From contig DAXETX010000007.1 in assembly GCA_051155735.1 (NCBI GenBank), positions 1 to 6,587 of the forward strand: DNA of 6,587 nucleotides, in the 5' to 3' direction. Under the pieces are notes generated by a model. It was given only the letters and a program-made list of their open reading frames with translations, did no database searches and was not told the DNA's origin. This stretch comes from JASJCP01 sp051155735 (lineage in GTDB: Bacteria > Cyanobacteriota > Cyanobacteriia > Cyanobacteriales > Xenococcaceae). Shown piece by piece: positions 1 through 5,510 of the stretch. Both the position numbers and the translations under genes were made by a program. Position 1 is the first letter of the stretch; each line of letters opens with the position of its first letter.

Positions 1-48
1 TACTTCTCTCAGCTTTCGATCTACTATTGCCTGTTCTTCTGGTGTCAT
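1..48 (-). CDS. 5' end of an unidentified gene, possibly a transposase (partial)
   Basis: Only the first 16 codons are in the window, reading MTPEEQAIVDRKLREV and staying open to the edge. The ATG is preceded by a GGAA run about eight bases upstream that could act as a weak ribosome binding site. The acidic, helical beginning resembles from memory the N-termini of some cyanobacterial ISKra4-type transposases, but 16 residues cannot prove this. The start lies 33 nt beyond the stop of the PIN-like gene, in the same reading frame, so it could instead be a separate operon partner or the continuation of that gene after a nonsense codon. That something is coded here is moderately likely; its identity is open. 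Confidence 0.4.
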   Translation of the reverse strand, partial: MTPEEQAIVDRKLREV

Positions 49-119
49 GATTTTTTCCGAGTTCAGTTGCTTAATCTTACTCTAAGCATTTTTACTCACT
101 GCATAAGTGGGATGCTCCC
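1..119 (-). mobile_element. Candidate left end of an insertion sequence (partial)
   Basis: On the minus strand the imperfect palindrome GGGAGCATCCC (119-109) starts a stretch that leads, about 60 nt later, to the ATG at 48. The PIN-like gene loses recognisable family character at this point: its last dozen codons come from this stretch. A similar signature (GAGCATCCC, then AGTGAGT, then AAATGC on the minus strand) recurs at 1064-1010. The simplest reading is an element inserted into the PIN-like gene with its terminus near 119 and its transposase starting at 48. The other end and any target duplication lie outside the window, so this is an inference. Confidence 0.3.
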
Positions 120-672
120 TAGCAAATTGCCAAGGAATTGCTAAATATATTTTCATCTCTTCTGTAAAATTATGTAGCTCATTTAAATTTATTTCTGCAT
201 TTTTAGCACTAGATTCTCTTTTAAGAAGAATTAGCTTTATTTTTAGCAAATAAGCATACAAAGGATGAAGTATAGATTTAAAACAATCAATTGATTCTGA
301 TATGGATGAAATTGTATGATTATCAGTATAATGACTCATCTTTCTCCAAAAAGAATCTTCAAAGTCGTTTATTTTATCAATATTTAATTTGAGTGTTCCA
401 GGTTTACTAGCTCTTTCTAATAAGCCAAAAGTTGGATTTACAGTAATATTAGATTGAAATACATAATTTAAAAAATTCCTAGCTCTAATTCTTTTGGTTT
501 TGTCTTGCTTACGAGAAATATTAAAATCAGAGACATGGATACATACATTATTGTCAGGTACTAACATATATGGTCGCTCGGTCGAATCTAGCTCTCTAAC
601 TTCACTCCAGTTAGGTTGTGAACACTCGCCTTGATGATTCAAGAAAAAATAAGTTTGTCTAGATTTGCTCAT
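82..672 (-). CDS. PIN-like domain protein, probably 3'-truncated
   Basis: The open frame codes for 196 residues from an ATG. Residues 36-50 (MLVPDNNVCIHVSDF) look like the first strand of a PIN-type nuclease fold with acidic D40, and residues 78-88 (VNPTFGLLERA) give the usual second acidic position, E86. Residues 136-182 are helical and basic. The later acidic positions expected of a complete PIN active site are not visible, and the protein is short. The C-terminal tail EHPTYAVSKNA appears to come from the candidate insertion element beginning near 119. If so, this is a disrupted gene and probably inactive as a nuclease. PIN-like proteins often act as RNases in toxin-antitoxin or defence loci, but no antitoxin is visible here and the domain call rests on short motifs only. 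A promoter fits well at 701-729; no strong ribosome binding site is seen before the ATG. Confidence 0.6.
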   Translation of the reverse strand: MSKSRQTYFFLNHQGECSQPNWSEVRELDSTERPYMLVPDNNVCIHVSDFNISRKQDKTKRIRARNFLNYVFQSNITVNPTFGLLERASKPGTLKLNIDKINDFEDSFWRKMSHYTDNHTISSISESIDCFKSILHPLYAYLLKIKLILLKRESSAKNAEINLNELHNFTEEMKIYLAIPWQFAREHPTYAVSKNA

Positions 673-700
673 TATATTTGCTTGATTGCATTCTACTTAT

Positions 701-729
701 AGTATATTCATGCTATATTAGCAATCCAA
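701..729 (-). promoter_or_regulatory. Candidate promoter of the PIN-like gene
   Basis: Read on the minus strand, TTGGAT (729-724) and TATACT (706-701) are separated by 17 bp, a good sigma-70 type match. Transcription would start near 694, giving a leader of about 22 nt before the ATG at 672. Confidence 0.5.
711..719 (+). promoter_or_regulatory. Candidate extended -10 promoter for the small ORF
   Basis: TGCTATATT matches an extended -10 element (TGn followed by TATATT at 714-719). No good -35 is seen. Transcription would start near 725, about 40 nt before the ATG at 765. It lies between the -10 and -35 of the divergent promoter on the other strand, so the two would compete. Confidence 0.35.
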
Positions 730-764
730 AAATACAATTGCAGATTTAGACTTATAGAAAAGAG

Positions 765-908
765 ATGAAAATCTATGAAAACTTTACATCAGATTACTTT
801 TCTATTGCTTTAAGCGTTCCAATCGGGATTATTTTCTTACTATGGATTGGAACAATTGCAGTACGGCGAGTTCCTCGATTAAATAATTTTAAATGCGAAC
901 CCGTTTGA
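765..908 (+). CDS. Predicted small single-pass membrane protein, 47 residues
   Basis: ATG at 765 opens a frame of 47 codons ending in TGA. The product has a polar N-terminus (MKIYENFTSDYF), a clear hydrophobic segment at about residues 13-33 (from SIALSVP to GTIAV) and a basic C-terminus (RRVPRLNNFKCEPV). The positive charges suggest that the C-terminus faces the cytoplasm. AAAGAG lies directly against the ATG, which is too close for an ideal ribosome binding site. An in-frame stop at 747-749 rules out a longer N-terminus. A plausible extended -10 sits about 50 nt upstream. The family is not recognised and no function is offered. A chance frame is possible, but the ordered polar, hydrophobic and basic layout is typical of real small membrane proteins. 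Confidence 0.45.
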   Translation: MKIYENFTSDYFSIALSVPIGIIFLLWIGTIAVRRVPRLNNFKCEPV

Positions 909-1056
909 TTTATCTCAAGAAATCCTGCATCCTAAATCCCCCTTGAATTCGGAGGACTTTGTTTTTTATATTGTAAATATGATCTGAATGATAGCTTAAA
1001 AAAGCAATCGCATTTCTCTAACTCACTTTACTCTACAACGTCTATTTGACCGTGAG

Positions 1057-1083
1057 GGATGCTCTCGGCTAGAGAGCATATCC
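1057..1083. repeat. Hairpin-forming inverted repeat
   Basis: ATGCTCTC (1059-1066) pairs perfectly with GAGAGCAT (1072-1079) around the loop GGCTA. Outer GG and CC pairs follow after a two-base bulge. The left arm shares GGGATGCTC with 109-117, where the candidate insertion element ends. No T-tract follows, so it is not an obvious terminator. Confidence 0.55.
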
Positions 1084-1188
1084 AAGCAAGACTTGTCCAT
1101 GGTTCGGAAACCTCGACGGGCTTCCACAGCGAGATCGCGGTATTGACGTATCGGACTATTTGCTATATGATGCCTAGCTTTTTTGATG

Positions 1189-1316
1189 CTTTACACTCTG
1201 TTTATGTTTAACTAAAGAGTTAATGAACTTGGAGTATTACCCATTTACTACTTGCTTAAGAGTTTGGAAATGATGGATTATTGGGTACATTTTGAGCAAA
1301 ATCCGTTAGTGTAAAG
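1189..1316. repeat. 9-bp inverted repeat bounding a 128-bp AT-rich segment
   Basis: CTTTACACT at 1189-1197 is exactly complementary to AGTGTAAAG at 1308-1316. The enclosed segment has no gene. This could be the outline of a small non-autonomous element, but no flanking target duplication is seen, and a 9-bp match in AT-rich DNA may be chance. Confidence 0.25.
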
Positions 1317-1323
1317 AAGTCGT

Positions 1324-1340
1324 GAAAGCGAAAAGCTTTC
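1324..1340 (-). terminator. Weak candidate terminator downstream of tRNA-Leu
   Basis: GAAAGC (1324-1329) and GCTTTC (1335-1340) form a 6-bp stem around GAAAA, starting about 24 nt beyond the tRNA 3' end. On the tRNA strand it is followed by a pyrimidine-rich stretch, not a clean T-run, so intrinsic termination is uncertain. Confidence 0.25.
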
Positions 1341-1363
1341 TCCCACCTCTATTTAAAGTTTTA

Positions 1364-1449
1364 TGGGGGTAGAGAGACTTGAACTCTCACGACCTTTTAC
1401 GGTCAACGGATTTTAAGTCCGCAGCGTCTACCAATTCCGCCATACCCCC
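1364..1449 (-). tRNA. tRNA-Leu (anticodon UAA), intronless
   Basis: This 86-nt class II tRNA folds completely. The acceptor GGGGGTA (1449-1443) pairs with TACCCCC (1371-1365), and the discriminator A is at 1364. The anticodon loop CTTAAAA (1417-1411) has anticodon TAA at 1415-1413. A long variable arm (TGACC with GGTCG) and a T-arm containing GTTCAAG complete the fold. CCA is not encoded and must be added after transcription. In many cyanobacteria and in plastids this gene is split by a group I intron in the anticodon loop; here the loop is continuous. It lies downstream of the glycosyltransferase on the same strand, but has its own promoter signals. Confidence 0.97.
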
Positions 1450-1483
1450 AGGGTTGCTTGGCTATTTTTTTAAAGCCTTATCT

Positions 1484-1511
1484 ATGATACAGTATCTTTC
1501 GTATATTGCAA
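1484..1511 (-). promoter_or_regulatory. Candidate promoter of tRNA-Leu
   Basis: On the minus strand TTGCAA (1511-1506) and TATCAT (1489-1484) are separated by 16 bp. Transcription would start near 1477, about 28 nt before the tRNA. It lies wholly in the 92-nt gap between the glycosyltransferase stop and the tRNA. Confidence 0.5.
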
Positions 1512-1541
1512 CACTTATTTTTAAGAATAGTTTGGTTAATT

Positions 1542-4016
1542 TCAAAGTAGTTGCCAAGCTGAAATTACTTTGCCTTGCATCAAAGCAGCAACAGCCCTTA
1601 AAGTTTTAATTTCGGCAATATTAGCATTAGTAACTACGGGTTTGGTTAAGATTTTCTCGGCTATTTTAGGTTGCCAGTTGTAGAGATAGACAAATGCTAA
1701 ATAAGCATAATTATAGGGATTATCTTGATTTAATTGTATGGTTTGCTGAAAAGATGCGATCGCCCCTGGGACATTTTGTTGTAAAACTTGAGATAAACCT
1801 ACAGCATAGAGCCAATCTTGTTGGAGTTTTTTGGGGGAGTTTATTTGTTTTAGGCGATAAGATAAACTTAATTCTGCTTGGGTTAAATAGTCTTGTTGGG
1901 CATCGTATTGATTAATTCGAGCAGTTTGAGTAAAAATTGGTTCTAATCCTGTTATCCCTTGTGCCATATTGGGGGCAATAGTGCGTAGTTGGGTAACTAA
2001 GTCTAATTCTGGGGCTGGTTTTGCTGGAGAATTAGGATCGATGGTAATTGTAACGTTAGGTAGAGAGATAGCAGCAGTTTCTCCTGTTTGGCGATTCAGA
2101 TAAGTCGCTTTGAGGGTATATTTTCCTGGTGCGACAGTAGGGGGAGGTAACATTGCGGTATGTTCTGTGACTTGAAATGGCTTTTGGTATTGTTGTGGTT
2201 TGATTCTGCTACTATCTAATGCACCCATAGCGATACCATGATCGTGCAACCAGAAATTATTTTTAGAGCCAAGATTTTCTGATTGCCAAGTAAGTAAGAC
2301 AATTCCTTGTTGTAATTGTTGCCAACTACCTACCCATTGATAGGTTACGGGGATGGGTTTTCCTGGCGGTACTATGGGCGGAATGGTAATTTGATTTAAG
2401 GCGACTGATGCTTTTAGAGAAGCGGTTTTTTTGGGGATAACTTCGATACTGGGCTGAAGTGTCTGATAAAGTTTTAACTGACTATTATCTGGCAATTGCC
2501 AAGTTCGATGTAAAGTAAAATTTTCGCCTGTTGCGACTAACTGAGTGATTTTTGCTTGTGCGTTGGGTATCGAGCCTTGATCTCCTGTTTTGGTAATAAA
2601 CCAATTAAGAGAGCGCGCATCAGCGACAATTTCTCGATCTCTAACGCCGACTTGTCTTCCTACTACTTGAAAGTTATTTAACCCGCCGTAGAAAGAAAAA
2701 TTGTGTTGATTAATTGCAGGAGTTGAAGGTAAGACACCTAAAGTAGTGCGCAAATAGGGAGAAGTATTAATAATTTCGGCAATAACTTCAGGATGAGGAT
2801 ATTCTAAGCCTGTGTAAGGATAGTGTTGTACTCTGGGACTGAGTTTGGCAGTAAGAACATTACCACCTAAAGGAAACAAATTTAAGAGCATCAAAACTAG
2901 GCTTAAACCGACTGTCCCCCAAGTAAGATATTTTTGCCAACTTCCACGGTAGGATAATAAACCAGCAGCGAGGAGCAAAGAAAAAACTGGTAGTAAAGGC
3001 AGTATGTAACGGGCATCTTTATTAAGATTAACTGAAGAGAGTAAATAACCTCCAATCAAAAATACGGCAATCCAGCTAAGAGAATCAGAATTGAAGATAA
3101 TCTGCTTAGACTTAGATGGTTGTTGCCAAATTAAATATAGTATCAACCCTCCCAAGGGAATGAGTAAAATATGCCAAGAGAGTAAATAGGGTAATATTTT
3201 GCCATAATAAGTCCAAGCATCAATGGTATTAAGGGCTGGATCTCCTTCAGCGATCGCAGAATCAATGGTAGCGCGTTTTCCTGAAGTCAACATTAATAAC
3301 CAGTTGGTACGATACCAAGGATAAGCCACTGCCATACTGATAATTAATCCTGTAACCAGTTGCAGCAACCGCAACCACTGACGATTTTTTAGACAAGCTC
3401 CCAAGAGCCATACTAACGGTATGAATAAAAAGAATAGTGCTGTTTGTTTGAGTAATAAGGCGAATCCAAAAGTAATTCCCCATAATATGGCTAATAACCA
3501 ACTTTTTTGCTTAACTTTCCCAAGAGTCAACAGCCAGAAAGTAACAGTTATGATCGCAGTTAGAGGATAGTCAAGGAGAAATTCTAATCGGTAGTAATAT
3601 AAACCTGGTAATAATTGACATAAACCTGCTGCCCATAATCCGACAGAAGCGTTAAATAAAGTTACTCCTAAACCATAAACCGAGACTAGCAACAATGCGT
3701 TATACAATAACATGACTAAGCTAGCAGCATCTGCTGTTAAGCCAAAAATACTCAAAAATGGTGTTGTCAAAATATAGTGTAACGGCGGAACTTTAGGCGA
3801 AAGTAACCAAAAACTGCGCCACCACTCTCCCTTGAATAACTGCGGATTTTGCCAAGCATTCCAGTAATTTAAAGCCCCGTTGAGATAATCAGCTTGATCC
3901 CAAGCAGGAACGGCATGATCGCGCCAAAACCAGATGCGATCGCACAATGCGACTCCGAACCAAATCACTAGGAGAATTACTAAATTGCGAAAATGCTGAG
4001 ATTTAGTTGATATCAT
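1542..4016 (-). CDS. GT39/PMT-family membrane glycosyltransferase with C-terminal TPRs
   Basis: The 824-residue protein begins with about twelve membrane segments (residues 9-382). Early in the first outside loop is WDQADY (39-44), the acidic D-x-x-D-Y site that fits the conserved acidic loop motif of GT39/PMT/ArnT-type enzymes. RLEFLLDY (143-150) adds further acidic loop residues, and KDARYILPLLP (333-343) matches the conserved K-x-x-RY-x-x-P region. These enzymes move sugars from polyprenyl-phosphate carriers onto lipids, proteins or glycans on the periplasmic side. Residues 383-530 form a soluble region, 540-660 look like a beta-sandwich, and 713-824 contain about three TPR-like units (clearest at 732-765). 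The acceptor sugar or protein is unknown. The ATG at 4016 was chosen; a TTG 14 codons upstream (4058) would overlap the start of the divergent phosphoesterase. Neither has a strong ribosome binding site. The stop TGA is 92 nt before tRNA-Leu. Confidence 0.88.
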   Translation of the reverse strand: MISTKSQHFRNLVILLVIWFGVALCDRIWFWRDHAVPAWDQADYLNGALNYWNAWQNPQLFKGEWWRSFWLLSPKVPPLHYILTTPFLSIFGLTADAASLVMLLYNALLLVSVYGLGVTLFNASVGLWAAGLCQLLPGLYYYRLEFLLDYPLTAIITVTFWLLTLGKVKQKSWLLAILWGITFGFALLLKQTALFFLFIPLVWLLGACLKNRQWLRLLQLVTGLIISMAVAYPWYRTNWLLMLTSGKRATIDSAIAEGDPALNTIDAWTYYGKILPYLLSWHILLIPLGGLILYLIWQQPSKSKQIIFNSDSLSWIAVFLIGGYLLSSVNLNKDARYILPLLPVFSLLLAAGLLSYRGSWQKYLTWGTVGLSLVLMLLNLFPLGGNVLTAKLSPRVQHYPYTGLEYPHPEVIAEIINTSPYLRTTLGVLPSTPAINQHNFSFYGGLNNFQVVGRQVGVRDREIVADARSLNWFITKTGDQGSIPNAQAKITQLVATGENFTLHRTWQLPDNSQLKLYQTLQPSIEVIPKKTASLKASVALNQITIPPIVPPGKPIPVTYQWVGSWQQLQQGIVLLTWQSENLGSKNNFWLHDHGIAMGALDSSRIKPQQYQKPFQVTEHTAMLPPPTVAPGKYTLKATYLNRQTGETAAISLPNVTITIDPNSPAKPAPELDLVTQLRTIAPNMAQGITGLEPIFTQTARINQYDAQQDYLTQAELSLSYRLKQINSPKKLQQDWLYAVGLSQVLQQNVPGAIASFQQTIQLNQDNPYNYAYLAFVYLYNWQPKIAEKILTKPVVTNANIAEIKTLRAVAALMQGKVISAWQLL
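4011..4016 (+). promoter_or_regulatory. Candidate -10 element for the phosphoesterase gene
   Basis: TATCAT at 4011-4016 is preceded by TG and one base (4008-4010), making an extended -10. The start would be near 4023, about 20 nt before the ATG at 4042. The hexamer covers the start codon of the divergent glycosyltransferase. No properly spaced -35 is seen. Confidence 0.3.
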
Positions 4017-4041
4017 GTTTTGTAGCGCGTAAAAAAGAGTG

Positions 4042-4995
4042 ATGACGAGTAACAACAATCAACATGGTGATAGTATAAGGCAAAAAAATCAAACCCTGCC
4101 TCACCATCAAGTCTCCATCGCGGTAATTGGAGATGTTCACGATCAGTGGGACGAACAAGATCACTTAGCATTAAAACATCTCGAAATAGACTTAGCACTA
4201 TTTGTGGGAGATTTTGGCAATGAATCCGTCAAGATAGTAAGTCAAATTGCTAGTTTGGATATTCCTAAAGCGGTGATTCTGGGTAATCATGATTGTTGGT
4301 ACACTGCTTCTCCTTGGGGTAGAAAAAAAGCACCTTATGACCCTAGCAAAGAAGATCGAGTCCAGCAACAATTAGATTTATTGGGTGCAGCCCATGTTGG
4401 CTATGGAAGACTCGATTTACCTCAATTTAACCTGTCAGTCATTGGGAGTCGTCCTTTTAGTTGGGGCGGATCGGAGTGGAAAAATGCCGAATTCTATCGC
4501 GATCGCTATAATATCGCTAATTTTACAGAATCAGCTATTTGTATTGTGGAAGCTGCTCAAAGTAGCCCTTATGATAATTTAATCTGTATCGGTCATAATG
4601 GTCCTTATGGCTTAGGAGATCGACCAGAAGCTACTTGTGGTAAAGATTGGCATCCTATTGGCGGAGATCATGGCGATCCTGATTTTACCGAAGCGATTGA
4701 TAAGATAATGGCTCTGGGAAAATCAATTCCTCTAGTGACTTTCGGACATATGCATCACAATTTGCGTCATCGTAAAGACCGTTTACGAACGATAATTAAT
4801 ACCGATGAGACAGGAACAGTTTATCTCAATGCTGCTCGTGTTCCTCGGATCGTCAAGCAAGCAGGAAAAACTCTTCGTAATTTCTCTCTAGTAACTTTTG
4901 AGGCGAATCTTGTCAGCAAAATTTCTTTAGTCTGGTTAGATCAAGATTTAGCGATCGCTTCAGAACAAAAGCTTTATGACAGTGCGATCAAGTAA
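4042..4995 (+). CDS. Calcineurin-like metallophosphoesterase, TIGR04168 type
   Basis: The 317-residue soluble protein has every metal-binding motif of the superfamily in order: GDVHDQW (D31, H33), GDFGNE (D57), GNHDCW (N82, H83), GHNGPYG (H185) and GHMHH (H236, H238). A two-metal hydrolase is therefore expected to be active. The overall sequence, especially LFVGDFGNESV and the SRPFSWGG region, is what I recognise as the cyanobacterial TIGR04168 family; its substrate is not known to me. No signal peptide or membrane segment is seen, so it should be cytoplasmic. The first 23 residues are polar and low in complexity, before the first strand. ATG at 4042 was chosen over the GTG immediately before it at 4039; AAGAG lies just upstream but very close. 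The gene diverges from the glycosyltransferase with 25 bp between starts, so its promoter must reach into that gene. Confidence 0.92.
   Translation: MTSNNNQHGDSIRQKNQTLPHHQVSIAVIGDVHDQWDEQDHLALKHLEIDLALFVGDFGNESVKIVSQIASLDIPKAVILGNHDCWYTASPWGRKKAPYDPSKEDRVQQQLDLLGAAHVGYGRLDLPQFNLSVIGSRPFSWGGSEWKNAEFYRDRYNIANFTESAICIVEAAQSSPYDNLICIGHNGPYGLGDRPEATCGKDWHPIGGDHGDPDFTEAIDKIMALGKSIPLVTFGHMHHNLRHRKDRLRTIINTDETGTVYLNAARVPRIVKQAGKTLRNFSLVTFEANLVSKISLVWLDQDLAIASEQKLYDSAIK
4072..4077 (-). promoter_or_regulatory. Candidate -10 element for the glycosyltransferase gene
   Basis: Read on the minus strand, TATACT (4077-4072) could start transcription near 4065, leaving a leader of about 49 nt before the ATG at 4016. 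It lies inside the phosphoesterase coding region. No convincing -35 is present at 16-18 bp. Confidence 0.25.
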
Positions 4996-5033
4996 AGCGG
5001 AGTATCAGTCACTCAATATTTAGTTTTTTTTCC

Positions 5034-5061
5034 TTGCTTAAATAGCCAAGTTTGCTATTAT
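5034..5061 (+). promoter_or_regulatory. Candidate promoter of tRNA-Ser
   Basis: TTGCTT (5034-5039) and TATTAT (5056-5061) are 16 bp apart, and TGC directly before the -10 makes it an extended type. Transcription would start near 5068, just upstream of the tRNA. A T-run at 5023-5031, after the phosphoesterase stop, may reduce read-through from that gene, although only a 4-bp stem precedes it. Confidence 0.5.
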
Positions 5062-5076
5062 ATTAAAGCCATATCA

Positions 5077-5162
<86 letters not shown>

Positions 5163-5204
5163 TTTTTTTAGGATTATGTACTTCAAATGTACTCGCGTAC
5201 ATTT
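5163..5204 (+). terminator. Candidate termination region after tRNA-Ser
   Basis: Seven T residues at 5163-5169 directly follow the tRNA, whose own structure may serve as the hairpin. A second stem, AAATGTAC (5185-5192) with GTACATTT (5197-5204) around TCGC, could back it up. Confidence 0.4.
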
Positions 5205-5284
5205 TACTTCCATACTCGATCCATTATCGATTTGAGAAATATTGGTTAATCCTAAACTTATCATTTAAATTTTATCCCTCTTTC

Positions 5285-5336
5285 AAGAAACTCAACTTTT
5301 TTAGTTCATATGAACCAATAATCGGCTGAGTTTCTT
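5285..5336. repeat. Nested inverted repeats
   Basis: AAGAAACTCA (5285-5294) is exactly complementary to TGAGTTTCTT (5327-5336). Between them lies the perfect 12-nt palindrome GTTCATATGAAC (5304-5315). Together they could fold as a stem with an inner hairpin. The inner palindrome also has the form of a dimeric protein-binding site, but no regulator is known here. Confidence 0.6.
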
Positions 5337-5380
5337 TGATTCATTATTAGCGATCGCTATACTCTAAAAATCATGATTTT

Positions 5381-5405
5381 GAAATCCTTACAGAGTAAGG
5401 ATTTC
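5381..5405. terminator. Strong hairpin, possible convergent terminator
   Basis: GAAATCCTTAC (5381-5391) pairs over 11 bp with GTAAGGATTTC (5395-5405) around a three-base loop. On the minus strand it comes about 105 nt after the exoprotein stop and is followed, ten bases later, by a short T-run inside AAAATCATGATTTT. It is suited to terminating the exoprotein transcript, but the T-tract is displaced, so another role is possible. Confidence 0.45.
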
Positions 5406-5510
5406 GAGCTAGATTGCTCGCTATGACAGATTCCTTAGTTTTCCCCCTCTAGGCGCACTAATAAAATCCAAACCATTGAGAATCATTGCTTTCTAAAATA
5501 GGAAAATACT

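Larger units (their letters stand above)
909..1363. other. Gene-free stretch with probable transposon debris
   Basis: No convincing gene is seen; the longest ATG-started frames are under 20 codons. The block at about 1050-1165 is noticeably richer in G and C than its surroundings and carries a hairpin. On the minus strand it reads through about 40 codons in more than one frame without an ATG start, which fits a decayed coding remnant, but I cannot name the source. The remainder is AT-rich and holds a 9-bp inverted repeat at 1189-1316 and a short hairpin at 1324-1340. Confidence 0.5.

Noticed and set aside
1201..1282. Short frame starting at the ATG near 1223 with AAGAG upstream
   Set aside because: It encodes only 16 residues and has no recognisable protein character.
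1379..1609. Plus-strand open frame of 76 codons across tRNA-Leu
   Set aside because: It runs antisense through the tRNA and into the glycosyltransferase 3' end, and shows no protein-like pattern.
1694..1915. Plus-strand open frame inside the glycosyltransferase
   Set aside because: It lies wholly within a well supported gene on the other strand. The other short frames at 3262-3501, 4013-4198, 4385-4582 and 5584-5781 are rejected for the same reason.
4017..4058. Earlier TTG start for the glycosyltransferase
   Set aside because: It would overlap the divergent phosphoesterase start, uses a rare start codon and has no ribosome binding site; the ATG at 4016 is preferred.
5474..5490. Fur-box-like sequence (TTGAGAATCATTG)
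   Set aside because: It is downstream of a gene 3' end with no promoter nearby, and the match is partial.
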